From Chara braunii (taxonomy: Eukaryota; Streptophyta; Charophyceae; Charales; Characeae), in contig BFEA01000017.1 of NCBI GenBank assembly GCA_003427395.1, positions 2,563,450-2,599,064 on the forward strand: DNA of 35,615 nucleotides. The letters run 5' to 3'. The position numbers and the translations under genes were made by a program. This document shows, one piece after another, positions 1 to 10,452 of the stretch. The notes below the pieces were generated by a model, which was given only the letters and a program-made list of their open reading frames with translations, ran no database searches and had not been told where the DNA came from. The first letter of the stretch is position 1; each line of letters begins with the position of its first letter.

Positions 1-560
1 TCCCCCGCAATTGCTCATTTTCGGGTTCTCGCGTCATAGACTCCCTTATGATGACTACACTTAACAGCGGCAGGGTAGCAGGTCCCCTTCTCCGATATGG
101 ATATCACGGTGGAGTGTGAAACTCTGCTCTCAAAGATCCAGATCGGGAAAAGGGGCAGCTATCAACCACTGCTTGCTTGTAAAACATCATATGGTGTGTC
201 GATACAACCGACATTCAGAACTGGTCGGTGAGCATCTGGTGCTACGCCAAAAAGTTCGTCATGCGCCCACGATATTCCTCCGCAATTGCTCATTTTTGGG
301 TTCCCGCGTCATAGACTCCCTTATGATGACTAAAGTTAACAGTGGCAGGGTAGCAGGTCCCCTTCTCCGATATGGATCTCATGGTGGAGTGTGAAACTCT
401 GCTCTCAAAGATCCACACCGGGAAAGGGGGCCAACTATCAACCACTGCTTGATCTTAAGGCATCATATGATCTGTCCATTACATCGGCGTTCGAAACTGT
501 TTGGTGAGCATCTGCTGCTACGCCAACAATTTTCGAACAAGACCACGAGGTTCCCTAAGA
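1..560. repeat. Tandem repeat, about 275-bp unit, about 2 copies
   Basis: The block that begins GCAATTGCTCATTTT at 7 starts again at 282, and the later landmark ATCAACCACTGCTTG at 161 recurs at 437, so the unit is 275-276 bp. Copies are roughly 90% alike through the first 150 bp and then drift after about 500. Short ORFs cross it, but nothing identifies them as protein. The unit is cut by the window start, so the true copy number is unknown. No gene is seen in 1-780 otherwise. Confidence 0.9.
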
Positions 561-783
561 GTGCTTTTGCCACCCCACAGCACAGACCGCCGACTGTTTG
601 GCACTGCGGGAAGGTTGTCAATTTCTTACGACGCGGAAGACTCGTGATCACTTCCGTCGTCTGTATGCGTGCTGATGGTGCTCGGCATTGCATACTTGAC
701 GCACTGGTGGTGTATGTTGCAATTGTCTAAATCTGGATTTAAGTGTCTCGGATGCATCCGATATAAGAACCTGCGACGATGCG

Positions 784-1085
784 GACTTGCCAATATTTAC
801 CTGCATCATTGTATCAAATTCATCCGAGTCTAAAATCAGTTACATATTTGCGCACCAACAATTTCTACAACATGTCTGGTCGGTGACGGGCAAGGCTTAT
901 AGTCCAGTTCAAGGCTGGCTGTGCACCTATAATGTCAAATCCGATATTTGCCTGCGTCGTTGCATCGGATTCATCCGAATCTAAAGTTTGTTACATACTT
1001 GCGGGATGCCATTTCTACGCCATACATGTGAAATCGGTGAGGGTGAAGGTTTGTCGTCCAGTTCAAGGTTGGCTATGCATTGTCT
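784..1085. repeat. Tandem duplication, 151-bp unit
   Basis: ATATTTACCTGCATCATTG at 793 matches ATATTTGCCTGCGTCGTTG at 944, and GTCCAGTTCAAGGCTGGCT recurs as GTCCAGTTCAAGGTTGGCT. Each unit reads a related peptide with an S-x-SSESK core in one frame. The second unit runs straight into the frame of the DUF7869-like gene, so the first 50 or so codons of that frame may be repeat rather than gene. Confidence 0.85.
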
Positions 1086-2362
1086 TTTTGTTTCGTTGCG
1101 CTGCTATAGTGCTCCCCAACTGGCGGACGCATCTTTGTCGCTTTATCATTGCCAAAGTCCAACAACTGTCTCGGCTGCGATTTGGGTCAACGTCTGTTGC
1201 TCTGCTCGCAGGGAAAAGTGGAATGCTTCATTGGTGTGATATGACGACGGTCGATCAAGACTTCCCTTCCACCCCAGCTTGCCTTCCGTTACGTTTTCGG
1301 CAGGAATTGGCTGGGAAGGGATTGGTTATGGGCATTGGAGTTCCGAGCAGTCCCGATAGTGCTTCTTCCCAACTCGAGCCATGTGCTTCCTCTGGAAAAC
1401 GGTCACGTGACTCAAACACTCAGCATCGACGGAAGAGAACACAGTTGTCCACCTCCACCAAGCATTCGTACATCTATCGTGACGTGCTCGAATACCACAA
1501 AAACACTGGAAGCGGGGGTCAGCTGCTTAGTATCGATTGTACATCCAGAGTCTCTTCAGCATGTTCTGAAATGACCGACGCTGGGATGTCGAGCTCCATA
1601 CCCGAGGGGAATCTCGGTGACTGTAGTTATAGTGGGACGGAGTACGTGTATAGTGCGAACAACTGCACTACTGCTGGTTCTTCCTTGGGAGTTGCAGATG
1701 GGGGTGATAGGGTTTCCTCGTCTACCCCTCCGCAGTGCCAGGAGAGTCAAGGACCGTCCACGGATGAAATCATTGAATACTGCTATTCACAAGACAGTCA
1801 GAGCTCGCGCTGTCTCTCCAAAGAGGACCGCCACATACGGTACATTTTGCCAGCGCCTATGCCCGGTGAAAGAAGACCCTATTCTACGGCAAACAGAGAA
1901 CCGGCCAAAAAGACACAGCATCGGCGAGCTATGGGCAAACTCAGGATGAAGTCACTTCAGGCAGTGCGAGGGATGCTCTGTTGTAGGCGGATGTGTTGCG
2001 CTGAACTGACAGCCGAAGATGTCAGGCCGGTGCGGGAGGCATTCTACTCGAAAAGTTTCGCAGAAACGACGAAGTGGTGGTTACAAACCATACATGACTT
2101 CACGGTTATGGAAGGTGGTGCTGAGCGGGTCAGGCCTGTAGCTTGCAAACGGAAGATGTGCGTGCAGGCGTACTGTAACATTCTCGACATTTCTCGTAAC
2201 ACATTTTATGTCTACAAAAGGATGTACGATAACAGTGTTGTCGTTAGGGAGCATGGGCACTCGGGCTTGTCTAAACCATCCGAAAAAGTCGTCACGATGC
2301 TTGCACTGTTGAAACGGTTCATCGACGACCACGCCAATAGTATGCCGAATGACATGGTCTAG
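932..2362 (+). pseudogene. DUF7869-family transposon protein, N-terminal part, ends at an amber stop
   Basis: This is a 476-codon frame. The first ~50 residues lie in the 151-bp repeat, so a start at 1223 (MLHWCD) or 1241 (MTTVDQ) is as likely as 932. Residues ~110-300 are Ser/Thr-rich low complexity. From residue ~335 the sequence looks conserved: a Cys cluster (CCRRMCC), then a helical block containing CKRKMCVQAYCNILDISRNT, which resembles the small DNA-binding-like region that precedes the catalytic-like domain in DUF7869 proteins. The TAG at 2360-2362 is followed in the same frame, with no further stop, by the rest of the protein (2363-3814). One base change therefore separates two halves of one gene. 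Assignment comes from motif recognition of the whole 932-3814 frame. The biochemical activity of the family is not established, and a transposase-like role is inference. Confidence 0.7.
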
Positions 2363-3814
2363 AAAAACGGAGTTTGTCGTCCTCGCCGTAGGATTCCTGC
2401 GGCATTCACAAAACGAGCAATTCACGAATCATTGCGCTCTGATCTTTTGATATGCCATTCGGAAGTTGTGTCGGAGTCGACTTTCTACGCTATGTGGAGT
2501 AAGTACTTCTGGCACGTGAGTCTAGCTATGTCCAACACATTCACGAAGTGTGCAAAATGTATATTCTACAAGCAGTGCATTGCCAAGTCGAAGTACGAGA
2601 GGGACCGTAAGAAATCCAAAGATAGGATGCGGAAACATCAAGAGTTGCAAGTCAACCACAGGCTAGACTATAGTCGCTGCAAAATGGATTCCATCTTGCG
2701 GCAGTCCGAGTGTCTGTGCATCATTATTGACGGCATGGATCAAAAGAAAACTACCATACCGCATATAGGANAGGCTAACTACTCGAAGGACTTGCACCAC
2801 GAGAGGATGATGAAGATTGGTCTCAAGGCCGTTCTGGTCCATAGCCGGGATCCGTTTATATATGTTTACACATATTTTCCTTACTACACACACGGTCCCA
2901 GCAGTACGGGGACGTGTTTAATGCGGACTCTTACGGAGATCCAATCCAGTGGGAAACCTCTACCGTCGTTTCTTCGTATTCAAGCTGACAACTGCTTCAA
3001 AGAAAACAAGAATAGATTCATCTGCGCGTTGGCAGCACTTCTTATGAAGTTCGGGATTTTCAAGGAAATAGAAATTGGTTTTATGATAGTTGGACACACG
3101 CACACATACGTTGATGCCACGTTTAGTGTTTTCTCTAAGAAACTCAAGGACAATGATGCCTACACAATGGATGAGTTGTTCCTTTTGCTAGAGAGGTCTC
3201 ATAAGACTCCTCCGCGATGTATTTTTCTTGATAGGATAGCAGACTGGAGAGGTCTTATTTACCCGCATGTTTCAAAGCGCATGATAGGGATTTCGAAGCC
3301 TCATTTGCTGAAATTTTACATGATAGGTGATAATCCCGCCATGTCCTATAAAGAGTATTGCACAGACGCTAAGTGGTTGCCCGAGGATGGTCCTCTTTAC
3401 TGGTTCAAACAAACAGACAATGGTGGTTACGCTGGTCCGCAGCAACCTTTCGATCCTCTGCCGGTCCAACCGGCCTTCCTCGACAATTACAAGAACGGTT
3501 TGGAGGGTGTGAAGAGGTTTTTGGAAGTCTATAAAAAAAAAATAGAAACTTGGATGACTTTCCGAGACGAAGAGGTGACTAGAATAGATAGGGCTTTTCG
3601 GTTTTGGGAAGATCACGTCAAACACGCGGGGGACATTATGGACAACGGGGTGCCTTCGGCACGCATCACCGAATTCTGGCCAAAGGTCACCCATGTCATT
3701 GAAGACAGGAATTCTTGCTCTGATTCAGATGCATCCGAACTGCAGAGAGAACCTCTATTCGTGGTCTTCAGAGGGACAAGCCTAAGGCCAGCTTTGATCC
3801 TTTCGAAGATGTGA
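2363..3814 (+). pseudogene. DUF7869-like domain, C-terminal part of the same gene
   Basis: Same reading frame as the upstream part. There is no ATG directly after the stop; the frame opens at 2363 and passes through a TTG at 2432. Counting from 2432, a CAKCIFYKQC Cys motif lies near residue 40, DGMDQKK at 100-106, QADNCFKENKN at 184-194 and GHTHTYVDATFS at 221-232. These Asp/Asn/His-rich boxes in this order and spacing are the signature I associate with DUF7869, a family common in repetitive elements of algae, mosses and some animals. They suggest an RNase H-like metal site, but that is inference. The tail from about residue 360 is charged and ends in a Ser/Asp patch (SDSDASE). A single N at 2771 leaves one codon undefined. 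The frame ends at TGA 3812-3814, but the family tail continues in another frame. Confidence 0.75.
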
Positions 3815-4017
3815 ATGTCGACAGTTTTGTCATTATGCAACCGTCAAACGAGGACATGCATCAAGGAGTGTCTTTTTGGGTTGGCCAGGTTCGCAGTGAA
3901 GTTGACAAGAACGAAGATTCGCCAACTTACAACCAATTCAAGGTGGAGTACTGGGTTCCAATCGAAAAAGCGAGCACACTAAGAGAATTGTATCCCAACG
4001 CCTGGGGAAAAAAATGA
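3742..4017 (+). pseudogene. C-terminal tail of the DUF7869-like protein, shifted frame
   Basis: Read in frame 1 from about 3742, the sequence continues with DPFEDVNVDSFVIMQPSNED, then SFWVGQV and VEYWVPIEK, and ends WGKK before TGA at 4015-4017. It reads as a compact C-terminal domain like those following DUF7869, whereas the frame-2 end (LRPALILSKM) looks out of frame. A one-base indel between about 3740 and 3765 would join them. Just after the stop are runs of 7 and 8 A (4008-4028), typical indel sites, so the true end may lie a little further. Confidence 0.6.
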
Positions 4018-4496
4018 AAAAAAACTCCAGGGCACGAGGAAAAGTATCAACATGTCACAACCGTTGCGTTTTCTTGGATGAGACAAGCGAGGACGAATGT
4101 CTGCGAGTCCTCCAAAAAGTTTACCACCGGTCTTGTCATTCCTCTGAAAGTAAGAGAAAATGCAATTCCCGCCCTAGAAAACGGTGTTGGTGCTCAAACA
4201 CAAAGCGTTTCCGGAGAAGGGAGCGGGCAGGAGGCTACCTCATCGAGAGTGTGATGGTTGTCATCTTTTCTTGAGGAGAACGTATTGCCATGCTGGCCTG
4301 TGCACACCACGCTTGACTTCATGGAATACATCGCTTAATGATTTGTGCTCTCTGGGTTACGGGCTTCAAATCAACAAGAGTTCTTCATCAATTTTCGACA
4401 TTGGGCGTCGGGGCGTTTTGGTCGTAGTAGCATGACCTCGGGTTTTCGGTCCTGACCTTGATGTGACGCTTTTATTGTGACTTTTGTCTTTTGCAG

Positions 4497-4670
4497 TGCG
4501 CAGACTTTCCTCTTCTGACGTACTTCGAAAACATGGATGAGATTTTGGGCTACATTGAAATAAAAGTACCTGAACGACTGGCAATCATCACAAAGGGAGG
4601 AGCATTTCCTTTTCAATATGAGAGAATCTTAAGGATCGTAGCGGGAGGACGGACAATGTTTGTCATCATG
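4497..4670 (+). CDS. Possible internal exon, 58 codons, function unknown
   Basis: A pyrimidine-rich stretch ending CTTTTGTCTTTTGCAG (4481-4496) looks like a 3' splice site. The frame then runs open for 174 nt to ATCATG followed by GTGAGG at 4671, a usable 5' splice site, giving a phase 0-0 exon. The peptide contains ILGYIEIKVPERLAIITKGG and is amphipathic and protein-like, but I do not recognise it. It may belong to a second gene of the DUF7869-type element or to a captured host gene. The frame stays open past 4670 to a TAA at 4752, so splicing here is not certain. Confidence 0.35.
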
Positions 4671-4702
4671 GTGAGGTTTACTGATCTCAACATTTTCAAT
4701 AT

Positions 4703-5625
4703 GAGCGTCGGGGGGAAAATTGGATGCGAGGAGATTTTACAAGAGCTTATGTAAAAGCTTCAGAAGTTTTTTTCGCCTTGAGACGTGCTGTGCTCGGAGC
4801 AGGGGGTGACATTCAGGGTTTCTCGTTTTCCATTACGGAGTTTGNAGGTCTGCCTCAACCTCCAATCCCGGNTTGCATGGTGGACGGTTCGACATGGGAA
4901 CCGATAGTGAACGCTCTGCGAAGAGNCTTCTTCTGAGGACTTCAACTTTTTAAGACGTTTGATGACCAGTCTTACGTTTCTAGAATTTTGTGTCATTATG
5001 TCGGATTTGTGAACATTTTCGTAGTATAGTCATTTCTGATTACTTTTAATTTTCACCAGTTTGAGAGACGAGTCTCGACACTTCCCAAGTTTTATGGTCA
5101 AATGTCAAATTAGTTGAAATTTGCACACTGTAAAGTATTAAGTGAAAGCCACGACTGCCGACCGTGGCTCATGGTCGGTTATGGTTCGGATGCATCCAAC
5201 CCAGAGAATAAGGATACTGTTACGACAATCAAACACAAGAGCGTCAAGGGGAAAACAGGATGCTGGGGGATTTACAACACCTCATCTGCAAGCTGCAGAT
5301 GTTCTTATGTCCTTGAGACGTGCTGTTGTCATGGTTGGGGGAGACGTTCTAGGTTTCTCGATTTCCATTACGGGTTTTGAAGGTCGCCTCAACCTCCTAT
5401 CTCGGCTTGCATTGTGCACGGTTCAACATGGGAACCGCTAGTGAACGCTTTTCGAAGAGACTTCTTTTGAAGATTTCAAGTTCGGGACACTTTGGTGACG
5501 AGTCTTACGTTTTTAGAGTTCCGTCAGGATGTCGGATTTGTGAATGTTTTCATAGTATAGGTTTTTTTAGAGAGACATCTCGACATTTCCAAATTAGAAT
5601 GTCCGATTAGTTGAAATTTCCACGG
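4703..5625. repeat. Tandem duplication, 536-bp unit, with exon-like core
   Basis: GAGCGTC at 4703 recurs at 5239. The blocks share TTGAGACGTGCTGT, TTTCCATTACGG, ACATGGGAACCG and GTCTTACGTTT at constant spacing. One frame of unit 1 (4724-4936) reads LRRAV-x-GGD-x-GFSFSIT-x-F and stops at TGA; unit 2 (5142-5441) reads LRRAVVMVGGDVLGFSISIT-x-FEG and then drifts out of frame. This could be a duplicated terminal exon. Single Ns at 4845, 4872 and 4926 all fall in unit 1. Confidence 0.7.
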
Positions 5626-5629
5626 AAAC

Positions 5630-6200
5630 TTTTTGGTTGATTGTGGACGGTCCGACATAGCCTTGCTAAATCTTTGGTTAATGGAAACTTTTCAGGTAAC
5701 CGTTACGAATTCACAATATTAAGACCAGATAACTGTTATCAGTTTCTAAGGCGTACTTCTCATTTGTCTCGACAATGGTAGTGTGTCTGCTTATGTAGGT
5801 TGGGTGTCCCGCTCTGTTTTTAATTTTTCTTCGCTTTTCAATCTAGTTCTCATGAATTGTCAATTGTCTTCAAAATCCAATGAGATCTTTCAAAATAATT
5901 ATAAGGTCCTTGGTCACTTCAACATCTGATAATTTGTACACAGTTTGATTCGGATGTATCCTACGCATTCGTTTGAGCCTTCTCCAATGTCCAATCCTCA
6001 GATGATAACGTCTCTACATAATATGCTCCCCACCACTTCACTCCGTACGATGCCCATTTGTTTTGAGAAATGTTTGGTAAAGTGATAATGTACATGCAAC
6101 CGCCATCTAATTGAAATTTAAGACTGATGGTTACTAGAGTTTTTAAGGGGTTCCCGAGGGTGCACTTCTGTTTGTTAACATACATCATTTGATATCGGCA
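5630..6200. other. AT-rich intergenic stretch, no gene seen
   Basis: No convincing coding frame or RNA gene is visible here. Its only structure is the first copy of a short repeat (5998-6090) that returns at 6283, and one copy of the TCGGATGTATCC motif at 5950. Confidence 0.5.
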
Positions 6201-6372
6201 AGGACAGTGGCGGAGTGGTAGGCAGCATTGGGTAGGGAAGTTACAAGTTCATGGTTGCGAGGTCTTACCCGGCAAGCGGTAAATGATAACATCTCCGTAT
6301 AATGCTGCCCACCACTTCACTCCGTCCGATGCCCTTTTGTTTTAAGAAATGTCTACTAAGCTATAATATTTC
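5998..6372. repeat. Direct repeats about 85 bp long, 280 bp apart
   Basis: ATGATAACGTCTCTACATAAT at 6002 onward and ATGATAACATCTCCGTATAAT at 6283 onward continue in parallel through CCCACCACTTCACTCCGT and TTTTGTTTT-A/G-AGAAATGT. They flank the tRNA-like segment at 6201-6275, as if an element had inserted in or copied along with the repeat. Confidence 0.7.
6201..6275 (+). other. tRNA-like Pol III promoter pair (possible SINE head)
   Basis: TGGCGGAGTGG at 6208-6218 matches the A-box consensus TRGCNNAGYNGG except at the last base. GGTTGCGAGGTC at 6253-6264 resembles a B box (GGTTCGANNCC) with one inserted G. The 45-nt spacing suits a tRNA. I cannot fold a full cloverleaf with a clear anticodon, so a tRNA-derived SINE head is more likely than a functional tRNA gene. 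Confidence 0.3.
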
Positions 6373-6379
6373 TTGGAAT

Positions 6380-8876
6380 GATAAAATATTGGTTAATTTT
6401 CCCTCGGAGGGTGATCCGGGCTATGATCATAAGTTTATCATTTTGATTGAGTGAACTTCAAAGATATTTAATGAATGACGCACGGTTTATAACATAACGG
6501 ATTTTCTACATCCGAATAATGAAATATTTGATTCGGATATATCCCAGTTTTTCTATAAAACTAGCCAACTTGTGTATTATGGATTATATCGAAACATGTG
6601 ACTCGGATGTATCCTACTCATCCTGCTTGTATTCAATTAAACTTCAAAAATGAGCTCTTTTTTTCACTCCCATGCACCCTTTAAAGCCTCAACGAAAACT
6701 TTTTTTGGGTCACTCATATACGTCCCTCACAAGGGGAAACCTTCGATATGCTATGTTCGTACTGACTGTCTAAATGTGTGCAAGTTTAGTTGAGGATTTA
6801 TCCGTTGAACAGGGACTCTGATCGTTGTTTATTAATGTATAATGAGCATCTTCTTTCGTCAGCCGTGTGTACCTTTCGAGTTTCTCGAACGGCAAAAGTA
6901 CTATTTAGAAAATAATGTACTATTTTAATGAATAACATGTTATATCCACTCAGCTCTTTCTGCAGTCTAGTTCAGAAAGGCTAGGTCTCCATCTTGGCCC
7001 ACCATAGCCTGGCTGATTGGACCAGGACGACGGTCCACCGTGTTGTTATTTCATCGGCGGTACCCACGTTGGTTGCGCAACGATAGGTTTTCTCCTGATA
7101 AGCATTCAATCAGGATTTTTCAAAAACCTCAACCTTCACTATCCCACGGAGTAATTTCCCTGGGGCGGGCAACTCCCCTTAAACTCTTACCCCGCGGTCC
7201 CGCAGCCAGGTTGCGCCGGCTAGCAGCCATCCACTGGGGTTACGCCCTAAAGGTGCTAATCTCTACTGCTTAGCTTGGTATTCCTCCAATACGTCCCAGA
7301 ACTAGCACAAGTGGTTAGACGGAGCGTCGCAAAACAAATCACGGGCCCACTGCTCGATTACGCAGGGGTCTGAAGGCATTTACCATCTCTCCCACCAAAG
7401 GCATGACACCCTTCGCACAATCACAAACAAAATCACCGCTAGGTCCACAAGGCCGTGACCCCTTACTTGATCAGAGCTAGCAACCACCCATCCTGAGACA
7501 TCTCTCGCCCTGCACTCATTGCGACCTTTCCAAACTTTCCAAGCAAACGTGGCCCTTTTCGTCAGACTTTATCACTCATCAGATAACTTACCATGCCATA
7601 AATCAGTTTACCCACTTTTGAAGGCGAGTCTTTCAACAATAAAACCATCCCCTTTTCCAAAAATTCAATGGGGTCTCATCATAGAACAAAACATCCCTTC
7701 CTCCAAAATCTGAGGGGGCCTCATCATAACACAAAACATCACTGAGAGACCATCTTATGGGTCCTCGTCACAACTTAAGCAATCCCCAACCGGCATGGTG
7801 AAGCACCCGATCCTCAAAGACTCACAAATCTTCTAAAAATCCTCACAACTTTTCACAAACGGACTGCGCTTCCTCCCCTTATACTCTGCCCCTTCAGCTG
7901 CCTGTGAGCAGGTCGCACGAGTATGCCGGGGGGTAGGCAGTTTTACATGTCACACGTTCATACATTTTTCGCACAAAGCCAACATTCATCAAGATAAAGC
8001 CTCACAAGTGACAGTGATAGTGATCGTCACAAAAAACAGGCCTCATAAGGTTTCAACTCAAATATGTACACCAGGGAAAAGAGCGTCTCTTTCAAGAAAC
8101 ATTATAGGTACCCAGCACTCACGCCCCTGTGTGACCCACGTCCCTAACACACGAATACCTCGAAATATATATCCAAACATACATAAACTCAAATCTCGCA
8201 AATCTATCTCGGCTGTACACACCAACATATCACACATCTGGACACAACCACCTAAACCACACTAAAAGCGGAAATAAATTATTCGTCCAACTCTACAATC
8301 TGCATATGTACAGATGGGCAAGCTAGTCGTGACTACACCTAGATATGCACATATCTAACTCAGTCTCTATATACAAGGAATTTTGACCCTACCGACGTAT
8401 AGGCGAACCAGTCCCCACTCACTCATTGCCCTTTGGTTTCACCTATATAGCTGAGTTATCTACAACCTAAATTACTTTACCGGACCATTATTGTGAACCC
8501 CCCCGCCCGGATCTAATCTATACATATACATACATCAAAGTATATGTTTGTCCTGACTCACATAATATGCAGCTGGCCTTTACCAATTAGTACAGGGTTA
8601 GGGTTACGCAACGGTTAGTCCGCTACCCCAATTTTCATGTCAATACACGTACAACTAGACTTTACCAACACGAATCCAAGGATCCATGGCAGGCGACTGA
8701 CAGAAACTTCCTAACCCAGGGGTTAGGGTGAATCCCCATTACATCCTACTATATTTTATCTACTCTATCCCCTTTTTACTCCTTACGACTCCTAGTCATT
8801 TCGCCTACCCGCCTCGTACTCCTAGTCACCTGACTCACCCTAGTAATCACCTCTTCCAGCACTATCAAGCGCCTTT
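6380..8876. other. Long stretch with no supported gene
   Basis: No coding frame here looks like protein. From about 7 kb the plus strand becomes C-rich and G-poor. Seen inside: a perfect 7-bp hairpin TCCTGAT/ATCAGGA at 7093-7115; a repeated pair GGGGTCTCATCATAGAAC (7671) and GGGGGCCTCATCATAACAC (7713), both followed by AAAACATC; and two GGTTAGGG motifs near 8600 and 8720. The region may hold the 3' part of the minus-strand retroelement whose Gag lies at 8877-10028, but I could not delimit an LTR. Confidence 0.4.
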
Positions 8877-10028
8877 CTACCTCGAGCCCCACTTATGGTT
8901 TCGCTGGCTCTCATTGCGACCCTCGGCGCCTTGCTTGTCATTCTCACGACCTCTATTGTCGCGTCCACCATCTCCACAGCCCGTATTGCCGCACCCGCCA
9001 TCTCCACGGCCCCTTCCGACTGCCTGCCTTTGGCCCCTTCCACCTGTCATACTGTCCTGCGATACTTCCTGAATCGGCAGCCGCAACGGTCCGACAGGTC
9101 GGATTTGGAGTGGCGGGGGCCCACGGGGCATCATGTTCATCCAAGGGCCCATATAATTACCTTGTGCCCAGGGCATATAAGGATAAGGTGCCGGTCATAA
9201 GTTCATCCTATTACACGGCACCCACTGCCCATGTAGTGCTTGCTCGATCAGAGGAGGCCCCCTTGGTCTTGCCTCGCCTTCCCACTCTTGCGGGATAACC
9301 GCTACTTGCTGCGAACTCTGCCCTTTTCCGGTACCTTGGCCGCCCCCGGTGCCCTGAGCGAGGTTCCTTGCCTTCCGCTGCGCCTTTGTCAACTTGAGAG
9401 GCCCGTGCTCCTCCTTTATCTTATCCTCCCTCTTGCCTTTGTCCCAGACCTGAACACTGGCTCGCCTCTTTGGGGTTCCCATCGAGAGCGGTGACTCTTG
9501 GTCATCCTTCTCTACTCCTCTTTCACCCTGGTCAGTCGGCTTACTTGTGGAATACTCTGAAACCTTCCGCTTGCCTTTTCTGGCCCCTTCCAGCCGTGCT
9601 AACCTCTCTTTCAATACCCCCACTTGTCTCTGTAAACCGCTCAACTCCGCCTGCGATGGTGCGCCTCCAATTGGTTGTACAGAGCACTCCCCATGTTGGC
9701 TTTCTATTCCATCTTCTGGGAATCTTAGCCTTAAGGAACTCTCCAACTCATCCCACGCTTTCGTCTTCTGCTTGAGAGTATACACCTCCTCACTTAATTT
9801 TTTGCAGACGAACAAGGGAAACATACACCACATCGTCTTCTTGTCTCACTCCTTCGCAAGGCTAAAGTCCTGAAAGTCCCGCAGAAAGCCAGACAAGTTT
9901 CTTCCTTGGAACAACAGAGCACGGAGGTGTGGAGGCATTGACTGTTGCAGTTCCTCACGCAACAACACCTTCATCTGGCACGAATTCCTCCAACACAGGA
10001 TCTTGGTGAAACCGCTTTCTTCCGCCAT
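8877..10028 (-). pseudogene. Gag-like retrotransposon protein with two TGA stops
   Basis: One minus-strand frame of 384 codons starts with ATG at 10028 and ends TAG at 8877-8879, interrupted only by TGA at 9846-9848 and 9195-9197. The N-terminal third has the pattern of a Ty3-type capsid: FQGRNLSGFLRDFQDFSLAK, then MFPLFV, then a helical W-x-ELESSLRLRF segment. The middle contains a leucine-repeat helix (SGLQRQVGVLKERLARLEG) and basic low complexity. The tail is Pro-rich and then Gly/Arg-rich (VGRGRGDGG), suited to RNA binding; no CCHC knuckle is visible. Both stops fall where a Trp codon (TGG) would fit. No protease or RT follows on this strand, so this is a gag remnant, not an autonomous element. 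Confidence 0.6.
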
Positions 10029-10452
10029 GATGCTGACAGCAACCTAATACGCATAGCGGGCAATAGATCATCAAAAAATAATTCAAGTAAGCTCGGGCAG
10101 ACAAGGGCAAGCTGCTAACAATTAAATCACGTTGTCTACCCTTTCACTCATGCAATCAGGCCTCAACCCCTAGTTACCCTGATGCTTACCTTTATAACTA
10201 CGGTAATGGGTAGAGGGACGACCATAGCCAAGTCAGAAAAAAACGCATTTAGTAGAAAAGAAGGCATCCCTATCGGCCCACTGCTGCTCGAACCTCCTTC
10301 CCGTCTCCACCCCCTTCATCTGGATCATGAGTACTGGCATATACGTCAACTATGCTGGTCATGCTCCTAAGCCACCGACTAGGGGGCTAAAACTTCAGGT
10401 CTAAATACTGACCATATATCAATTCGCATGTATAGCGTCCATATTCCCATCC

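Noticed and set aside
7557-7582. Minus-strand CTGATGA followed by CGAAA, like a hammerhead ribozyme core
   Set aside because: The intervening stem II pairs only at its first two bases, and no stem I/III with a cleavage triplet could be placed.
6960-7900. LTR of the minus-strand Gag element
   Set aside because: No matching second copy, no TG...CA ends and no primer-binding or polypurine tract could be confirmed.
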